Of a stretch of 36,691 bases of DNA, positions 32,496 through 36,691 are shown piece after piece. Where the stretch lies: contig JACERO010000076.1 in NCBI GenBank assembly GCA_013911135.1, positions 1 through 36,691 on the forward strand, given 5' to 3'. A program made the translations under genes and the position numbers. Source of the DNA: Candidatus Nitrosopumilus sp. Its GTDB lineage: Archaea; Thermoproteota; Nitrososphaeria; Nitrososphaerales; Nitrosopumilaceae. The first letter of the stretch is position 1. Every line of letters starts with the position of its first letter. A model generated the notes under the pieces. The model was not told where the DNA came from, did not search any database, and worked only from the letters and a program-made list of their open reading frames with translations.

Positions 32496-32846
32496 TTAAC
32501 TATGAATAATAGAAATTACTTGATCCATCTTGAATGGTTTGTGAATTAGAGGTATCTGAAGCTTTTCTAATTTTTCCTCAATAGAATAACTTCCATCTGC
32601 CGTAATTGCAATAATTTTTGCTTTTGGATCAATTCCTTGAATTTTTTTAATAGCATAAAATCCATTGCCATTAGGCATATTTAGATCAATTAGAACAACA
32701 TCTGGTTTTGTTTCTTTGAATAATTTAACAGCAGTAACTCCATCAAAACCATTACCAATTACCTTAATGTCATTTTCTTCCAGAAATTCACTGAATAATC
32801 TAACTGTGTCTTCATCATCATCTATTACAATTACAGATTTAGCCAT
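32496..32846 (-). CDS. Stand-alone response-regulator receiver protein
   Basis: A 116-residue CheY-like receiver domain with no output domain. The acidic pocket is VIDDDEDTV, the phosphoacceptor is Asp54 in LIDLNMP, the Thr/Ser switch is in IAITADGS, and the conserved Lys is in HKPFK. ATG 32846 begins directly at the first strand; the longer frame from 32888 adds a hydrophobic segment not seen in the family. No histidine kinase is in the window. It is divergent from the small gene at 32905. Confidence 0.93.
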   Translation of the reverse strand: MAKSVIVIDDDEDTVRLFSEFLEENDIKVIGNGFDGVTAVKLFKETKPDVVLIDLNMPNGNGFYAIKKIQGIDPKAKIIAITADGSYSIEEKLEKLQIPLIHKPFKMDQVISIIHS

Positions 32847-32904
32847 CTCTAAATATAGTAAAAAAAGCAGTGCTTTAATATTTTCCATTATTTAGAATTG
32901 TTAC

Positions 32905-33147
32905 ATGGGAGGTATTGATAAATTAATTTCAGATGTGTTATCTAAAGAAATAAAGAAAAAAATGGATTTAGATACGTTAAAGAAAGTTGAACGGGAATTA
33001 TTTTTAGATCATGGAATGTCAATAAAACTTTCAATTGAACATTTTCAAAAATTTACAAATATACTTAAAAAAAATTCCCATATAGATGTCAAAAGATTTG
33101 AAAAAAATTGTATTGATAAAATTATTAAAGTGAAAAAAAGAGGATAA
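32905..33147 (+). CDS. Small helical protein of unknown function (80 aa)
   Basis: A Lys-rich, fully helical protein (MGGIDKLISDVLSKEIKKKM, ERELFLDHGMSIKLSIEHFQ, RFEKNCIDKIIKVKK). I recognise no named domain. A TATA-like TTAATATTTT centred near 32877 gives leaderless spacing to ATG 32905. It is followed after 28 nt by the winged-helix gene and divergent from the receiver gene, so a link with that signalling protein is possible but unproven. Confidence 0.65.
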   Translation: MGGIDKLISDVLSKEIKKKMDLDTLKKVERELFLDHGMSIKLSIEHFQKFTNILKKNSHIDVKRFEKNCIDKIIKVKKRG

Positions 33148-33175
33148 GTATTATGTAACTATAGTTAATACAGTT

Positions 33176-33514
33176 GTGTCAGATTCAATTTTAGAATTAT
33201 TTAGTGAAGCAGAAACAAGAAAAATTATTTCATCTCTTTTAGAAAATGAATATACAATTCCACAGATACTTAAAGAATCTAAAGTTCCTAAAACTTCAGG
33301 ATATAGAAAAGTTGAAAATTTAATACTTAATGGATTAATTATAGAATCAGGAAAAATACTTAGTGAAAGTAAAAAGATTTCTAAGCTTCAATGTGTTTTT
33401 CAAGAAATTAAACTAGATATTAAAAAAGAAAAAATCATAGTTGCTGGAATTATATCTAAAAAAATGTTTGAGAAAAGTACTAGTATGAAATCAGTTATTG
33501 AAGTACTAGCCTAG
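33176..33514 (+). CDS. Small winged-helix transcriptional regulator (112 aa)
   Basis: An ArsR-like helix-turn-helix at residues 5-60: LFSEAETRKIISSLLENEYT, then IPQILKESKVPKTSGYRKVE and LNGLIIESGKILSESKK as the wing. The C-terminal part (about 68-112) has beta strands FQEIKLDIKKEKIIVAGII. Such short wHTH proteins are numerous in ammonia-oxidising archaea. The start is GTG 33176. It converges on the CitE-like gene, 18 nt apart. The target is unknown. Confidence 0.78.
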   Translation: MSDSILELFSEAETRKIISSLLENEYTIPQILKESKVPKTSGYRKVENLILNGLIIESGKILSESKKISKLQCVFQEIKLDIKKEKIIVAGIISKKMFEKSTSMKSVIEVLA

Positions 33515-33532
33515 AATTAAACTAGATAGAAA

Positions 33533-34384
33533 TTATTGTTTTACAAGTTCAAGAAGTGCTTGCTTGAAATGTACCTCATCTATCATTTTTCCATCAACTG
33601 TTGTAGCACCTTTTCCTTTCTTTGTTGACTTGAGATAGATTTTACAGACTTTCTCTGCCCACAAAATTTCACTTTTGTTTGGATGAAATAATTTGTGTAC
33701 AACAGGAATTTGATCTGGATGTATGATACTTTTTCCAGAATATCCAAGGCTTTTGCCAATTTTGCAATCTTTTTCTAATCCTTTAGAATCTTTAAGATCT
33801 TGCCAAATTGCATCTATTGCTACAACTCCAGCTGCATGTGCATCAACAGGAATTTTGGCTCTTGAATACTTGGCGCCTTCTGATTCTTTTGTATATTCAA
33901 CTCCTAAATCATTTAACAAATCAAAAACACCAAAAACTACTGCAGAAACTCTTTTTCCAAAAGATGCAATGCTGAATGTGTTAACCACGCCTTCCGCAGA
34001 CTCGATAGAAGGAATTATTTGAATTGGTTTTATCTTTCTGGTCTTTTCTAATCGTGATAGAATTTTTTCAATTTTTTTTATATCTTTGATATTGTTTACT
34101 TTAGGAATAACAATTCCATCAATGCCTGTTTGAACTACTTCTTTAAGATCAGAAGGAATTTTTCCAGATGATGGGGAATTAGTACGAACAAAAATTGAAG
34201 GTTCGTATGATTTATGAGATTTTAATGCAGATTTGATTAGTTTCCTTGCATTAGCCTTTTCATTATCTGGAACAGAATCTTCTAGATCAAAACAGACAAT
34301 GTCAGCCTGTAGCTTTTTTGCTTTTTCAAGAAATCTTGAATTATTTCCGGGAACAAAAATGAGGCTACGAAAAAGCTGTGTCAT
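33533..34384 (-). CDS. CitE-like HpcH/HpaI aldolase family protein
   Basis: A 283-residue TIM-barrel lyase. Family signatures are RSLIFVPGNNSRFLEKA, ADIVCFDLEDSVPDNEKA, FVRTNSP, GIVIPKV, IIPSIESAEG and FGVFDLLNDLG, then KSIIHPDQI. These supply the Arg, Glu and Asp residues for CoA-ester substrate and metal. Stand-alone CitE-like proteins include malyl-, citramalyl- and beta-methylmalyl-CoA lyases or thioesterases; which applies here cannot be told. It lies 7 nt downstream of the zinc dehydrogenase gene, so the two probably form an operon in CoA-ester metabolism. Confidence 0.88.
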   Translation of the reverse strand: MTQLFRSLIFVPGNNSRFLEKAKKLQADIVCFDLEDSVPDNEKANARKLIKSALKSHKSYEPSIFVRTNSPSSGKIPSDLKEVVQTGIDGIVIPKVNNIKDIKKIEKILSRLEKTRKIKPIQIIPSIESAEGVVNTFSIASFGKRVSAVVFGVFDLLNDLGVEYTKESEGAKYSRAKIPVDAHAAGVVAIDAIWQDLKDSKGLEKDCKIGKSLGYSGKSIIHPDQIPVVHKLFHPNKSEILWAEKVCKIYLKSTKKGKGATTVDGKMIDEVHFKQALLELVKQ

Positions 34385-34391
34385 TAAATGG

Positions 34392-35468
34392 CTAAACGCC
34401 CTCTGGCTTCAGTAAGACTTTGCCAAAGAGGTTTCCCGTTAACATCTTTGTGTGAGCCTCTGCTGCTTCTTCAAATGTATTGGTTGAATCAATTGTTGCT
34501 TTGATTTTACCTTGACCCATCCAGTAAAGACCTTGTTCAAGTTCAGCTTTTGTTCCTTGTGTTGAACCTAAGATATTGGTTCCTTTAAAGAAGACATGTC
34601 TTAGATCAGTTTGGGCATTGTATCCAGTTGTTGCACCACATGAAACAAGGGTTGCACCATATTTGAGTAAGGTTAGTTGTTTGTTCCAGTGCGTCTCACC
34701 AATGTGATCAAAGGAGACATCAATTCCTGGTGCTTCACCTTTCTTCTTTGCTATCTCTTTTGTAATTGCTCTAACTTCTTTATGCCAATCTTCTTTTCTA
34801 TGATCTACTGCATAATCTGCTCCAAGTGTGAGGCATTTGTCTAGTTTATTTGGACTTGCTGTTGCAATAACATCACAATTGTATAGTTTTGCAATTTGAA
34901 TACCAAAGCTGCCTACTCCAGAACCACCACCCATAATCAGAACAGTTTGTCCTGGTGTAATTTTGGCTCTTCCAACTAACATATGCCATGATGTCAGTAA
35001 AGTCATTGATGCAGCAGCTGCTTGATCATATGATAGTCCTTCCGGAATTTTTGCTACATTAACTTCTGGTAGATGAGTTATTTCAGAAAATGCTCCCCAT
35101 GTTGGACCAGTCTGAAATCCCCAAATAGTTCTCTTAAGACAATCAAATTCTCTACCATCAGTACATGCTTTGCAAACTCTGCATGACATGTTAGAATGAG
35201 AAACTACTTTGTCTCCAACTTTAATATTTTTAACATCATCACCTACTGCGATTACATCTCCTGCTGCATCAGATCCTGATACGTGTGGTAATGGAACAGG
35301 AACTGGATTTCCCCTCATTCCCCAAATATCATTAAAATTTATTGCAGCAGATTTAACTTCAAAAACTACTTCATCTGCTTTTGGTTTTGGGTCATCTATA
35401 TCCTGGACTTTGAGGATTTTAGCAAAATTATCATCTGGTGCGTATTCAGTGTATACAACGGCTTTCAT
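34392..35468 (-). CDS. Zinc-type alcohol dehydrogenase / enoyl-CoA reductase-like protein
   Basis: A 358-residue MDR-superfamily oxidoreductase. The GroES-like N-terminal half has INFNDIWGMRGNPVPVPLPH, GSDAAGDVIAVGDDV and a structural zinc lobe with CRVCKACTDGREFDC. The Rossmann domain has VLIMGGGSGVGSFGIQIAKL. The opening and zinc lobe recall acryloyl-/crotonyl-CoA reductase-like proteins of archaea, so a role as acryloyl-CoA reductase in the 3-hydroxypropionate/4-hydroxybutyrate cycle is possible. That is inference; a generic quinone or alcohol dehydrogenase is the alternative. A TATA-like box lies 28 nt upstream. It forms an operon with the CitE-like gene. Confidence 0.88.
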   Translation of the reverse strand: MKAVVYTEYAPDDNFAKILKVQDIDDPKPKADEVVFEVKSAAINFNDIWGMRGNPVPVPLPHVSGSDAAGDVIAVGDDVKNIKVGDKVVSHSNMSCRVCKACTDGREFDCLKRTIWGFQTGPTWGAFSEITHLPEVNVAKIPEGLSYDQAAAASMTLLTSWHMLVGRAKITPGQTVLIMGGGSGVGSFGIQIAKLYNCDVIATASPNKLDKCLTLGADYAVDHRKEDWHKEVRAITKEIAKKKGEAPGIDVSFDHIGETHWNKQLTLLKYGATLVSCGATTGYNAQTDLRHVFFKGTNILGSTQGTKAELEQGLYWMGQGKIKATIDSTNTFEEAAEAHTKMLTGNLFGKVLLKPEGV

Positions 35469-35492
35469 GACTATGTCAACTTTTTTCCCATA

Positions 35493-35500
35493 ATTATATT
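35493..35500 (-). promoter_or_regulatory. TATA-like box for the dehydrogenase-citE pair
   Basis: AATATAAT on the minus strand, centred 28 nt upstream of ATG 35468. Confidence 0.45.
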
Positions 35501-35509
35501 TTATTGGGA

Positions 35510-35857
35510 TCAGATTCGATTTATCTTAAAATCACGTTTTGGTTGCTGAATAGAGAGCAATATTTGCTTTAGTTGATCATCAGTTATCTGACCTGGAATT
35601 TTTCTTTGAGTTGCCATTCCTATAAGATATTGCTCTACAAGATTTGATAATTCTGGTTTTACCATTTTGATATTGTTTAATCGCATTCTAGCTTCTGATG
35701 TAAGAATCTGTTTTAGAATCTGTTCTTTTTGTGCTGAAATTTCTGCCTCATTATGTGAATGTTCATGAGGTTCTGTTCCATCATGAGAATGAGGTTCTGT
35801 TCCATCATTATGGGAATGTCCATGATATTCAGGTTCATTCGGATTTGGAAAACTCAT
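35510..35857 (-). CDS. PDCD5-family DNA-binding protein with His-rich N-terminus
   Basis: A 115-residue protein. Residues 38-115 are the PDCD5/TFAR19 three-helix domain: QKEQILKQILTSEARMRLNN, KPELSNLVEQYLIGMATQRK and ITDDQLKQILLSIQQPKRDF. Archaeal members bind nucleic acid and are usually paired with S19e, as here: the ATG is 7 nt after the rps19e stop. Residues 12-35 hold eight histidines in YHGHSHNDGTEPHSHDGTEP followed by HEHSH, built from an 8-residue tandem repeat. This could bind nickel, zinc or copper. The domain assignment is firm; the metal role is inference. Confidence 0.92.
   Translation of the reverse strand: MSFPNPNEPEYHGHSHNDGTEPHSHDGTEPHEHSHNEAEISAQKEQILKQILTSEARMRLNNIKMVKPELSNLVEQYLIGMATQRKIPGQITDDQLKQILLSIQQPKRDFKINRI
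35759..35806 (-). repeat. Two tandem 24-bp repeats encoding DGTEPHxH
   Basis: Residues 18-25 and 26-33 of the PDCD5-like protein are DGTEPHSH and DGTEPHEH. At DNA level the unit containing GAGGTTCTGTTCCATCAT (plus strand) appears twice, 24 bp apart, indicating recent duplication. Confidence 0.8.
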
Positions 35858-35864
35858 TTTAAAT

Positions 35865-36317
35865 CTAAGTGTATACTTTCAATTGAGAATTTTCTACAAT
35901 TAATTCTTTAAGAATTTCTGTTGCTAGTCTATCTAGTTTTTGCATTCCTTGTTTGGAAATAATACGACCCTTCTTCTCAATTTTTTCTACATAACCAAGT
36001 TTTTCTAATCCATGAATAGCATTGCGAATAATTGCACCACTAGCATCTTTATGGTGTGCAGCTCCATATCTAGATGGTCTACCGCCACCATAGTCATTTC
36101 TTAATTCATTAATTCCAATAGGACCATTAAGGTAAATTTTTCTCATCAATGATGCACATCTAGTATGCCACCATTCTCTGTCTTGTGGTGGTTTATCAGC
36201 ATGAGCTCCAGTTTTGACAAATGGAATCCATGAAGGTGCAGGAATATCTTCACTCTTTAGGATATCTGCTAGTCTTCCTATCAATACATCTGCTGGTACA
36301 TCATACACCTTTGCCAT
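35865..36317 (-). CDS. rps19e: Small ribosomal subunit protein S19e
   Basis: A 150-residue archaeal/eukaryotic 30S protein needed for head maturation of the small subunit. The N-terminus AKVYDVPADVLIGRLADIL, APSWIPFVKTGAHAD, the PPQDREWWHTRCASLMRKIY block, YGGGRPSRYGAAHHKDASG and the C-terminal winged-helix part (HGLEKLGYVEKI, GRIISKQGMQKLDRLA) are canonical. It is co-transcribed with the PDCD5 gene. Confidence 0.98.
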   Translation of the reverse strand: MAKVYDVPADVLIGRLADILKSEDIPAPSWIPFVKTGAHADKPPQDREWWHTRCASLMRKIYLNGPIGINELRNDYGGGRPSRYGAAHHKDASGAIIRNAIHGLEKLGYVEKIEKKGRIISKQGMQKLDRLATEILKELIVENSQLKVYT

Positions 36318-36340
36318 AAAGTAAAAAAATTGAGAATCGT

Positions 36341-36349
36341 CTTATAAAT
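36341..36349 (-). promoter_or_regulatory. TATA-like box for rps19e
   Basis: ATTTATAAG on the minus strand is centred 28 nt upstream of ATG 36317, leaderless spacing. Confidence 0.5.
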
Positions 36350-36421
36350 CATTGAGGTATTGTGTCTAGTTTGTTTAACATACTTTAGCATAAAATTGGT
36401 AATTTGTATGAGATCTTAGAT

Positions 36422-36553
36422 TTAATCAGATTTTTCAAAAATCTGCATAGGGTTAATGTCAGATCCTGTGCACATATTACTATGCTCTTCAGGATTTAGT
36501 GAATAACATACTTTGGGTTTAAACTTAATAATTTGTCCTTCTTTTTCAGACAT
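36422..36553 (-). CDS. Small hypothetical protein (43 aa)
   Basis: A frame from ATG 36553 to TAA 36422: MSEKEGQIIKFKPKVCYSLN, then PEEHSNMCTGSDINPMQIFE and KSD. It has two cysteines and normal codon use; there is no recognisable domain. Its start lies 9 nt inside the right terminal repeat, so the repeat covers its whole visible upstream region. No clear TATA box is seen at the usual distance, which weakens the call slightly. Confidence 0.55.
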   Translation of the reverse strand: MSEKEGQIIKFKPKVCYSLNPEEHSNMCTGSDINPMQIFEKSD

Positions 36554-36562
36554 TTGTTTTAC

Positions 36563-36691
36563 TTCAGTAGATGGGAAAGTAACTCAAATTAGATCAGAAA
36601 CTATCAATTATTCAATCAAATTATTCCGATAGAAAAAGCTTGATGATAGTGTATCATTTTATCAAATGTGAATCACAACTCATTTGATACC
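36563..36691. repeat. Right copy of 129-bp terminal inverted repeat
   Basis: Exact reverse complement of 1-129. Here the repeat is the upstream region of the 43-residue gene, whose start is at 36553. Read on the plus strand it contains the same 20-odd codons (SVDGKVTQIRSE, then INYSIKLFR and a stop) that end the truncated SWIM frame at the left. The plus frame upstream of the repeat does not resemble a SWIM protein. Confidence 0.97.

Noticed and set aside
36507-36635. Plus-strand frame running into the right terminal repeat and ending IKLFR
   Set aside because: Only the repeat-derived codons match the left SWIM frame; upstream residues do not resemble a SWIM protein and the 43-residue minus-strand gene explains the region better.
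1-36691. Circular element or virus closed by its terminal repeats
   Set aside because: The end repeats are inverted, not direct, and the content is mainly ribosomal, chaperone and cofactor genes of a chromosome; no replication, capsid or packaging gene is seen.
1-36691. CRISPR arrays and tRNA or rRNA genes
   Set aside because: I read the gaps on both strands and saw no regularly spaced repeats with spacers and no cloverleaf or rRNA-like sequence.

Overview
The window reads as a contig from a low-GC ammonia-oxidising archaeon of the Nitrosopumilus type (Nitrososphaerota). The evidence is archaeal: a group II chaperonin, ribosomal proteins L44e, S27e and S19e, TFE, NAC-alpha, PDCD5, CobY instead of CobU, archaeal GTP cyclohydrolase III, Trm56 and an archaeal-type UbiD decarboxylase. 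Several small proteins also look like Nitrosopumilus lineage proteins. The assignment is from recognition only; no search was run. Many genes have a TATA-like box centred 26-30 nt upstream of the start codon, the spacing expected of leaderless transcripts. This spacing also favours several TTG or internal ATG starts.

Both ends of the window carry the same perfect 129-bp sequence in opposite orientation (1-129 and 36563-36691). Next to the left copy is a decayed block (1-1944): a SWIM zinc-finger gene cut off at the repeat, a second SWIM gene with a one-base frameshift, a DUF3800-type gene without its N-terminus, and a remnant of an IS1595-type transposase fused to it. A small zinc-ribbon gene (442-585) in this block is intact.

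The core region begins with thermosome and adenine deaminase (1945-5370), then L44e-S27e (5441-5916). A tight five-gene cobalamin nucleotide-loop operon follows (10084 to 5899, minus): aminotransferase, cobQ-like, cbiB, cobS and cobY. The CobQ-like protein lacks its glutamine amidotransferase domain. Next come an aspartate-semialdehyde dehydrogenase family gene, an Lrp/AsnC regulator and heme O synthase (10168-12715). The stretch 12.7-16.5 kb is lineage-specific: small unknown genes, two phasin-like paralogues with a 19-residue repeat, two unknown genes between them, and a multiply broken gene that once joined a DUF3892-like domain to a DUF5679-like zinc ribbon.

From 16.5 to 22 kb, all on the minus strand, lie a hotdog thioesterase, a UbiD decarboxylase, a possible proteasome-assembly-chaperone-like protein, a zinc protein, a split RuvC-like gene, an A-type ATP synthase H-like coiled coil, and a PUA-NAC-UspA operon. 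From 22 to 26.8 kb, on the plus strand, are a PhoU-family regulator, HflX, Trm56, TFE and an aldehyde dehydrogenase. From 27.1 to 31.4 kb is a riboflavin cluster: ribE alone, then ribB-ribH-arfA-amidohydrolase-arfC with overlapping ends. The amidohydrolase carries deaminase-type metal and catalytic motifs and is a candidate for the deaminase step of archaeal riboflavin synthesis.

The right part (31.5-36.6 kb) has a TPR protein, an RHH regulator, a stand-alone receiver protein, two small proteins, a CitE-like lyase next to a zinc alcohol dehydrogenase/enoyl reductase, and S19e-PDCD5 with a histidine-rich PDCD5 N-terminus. It ends with a 43-residue unknown protein beside the right terminal repeat.
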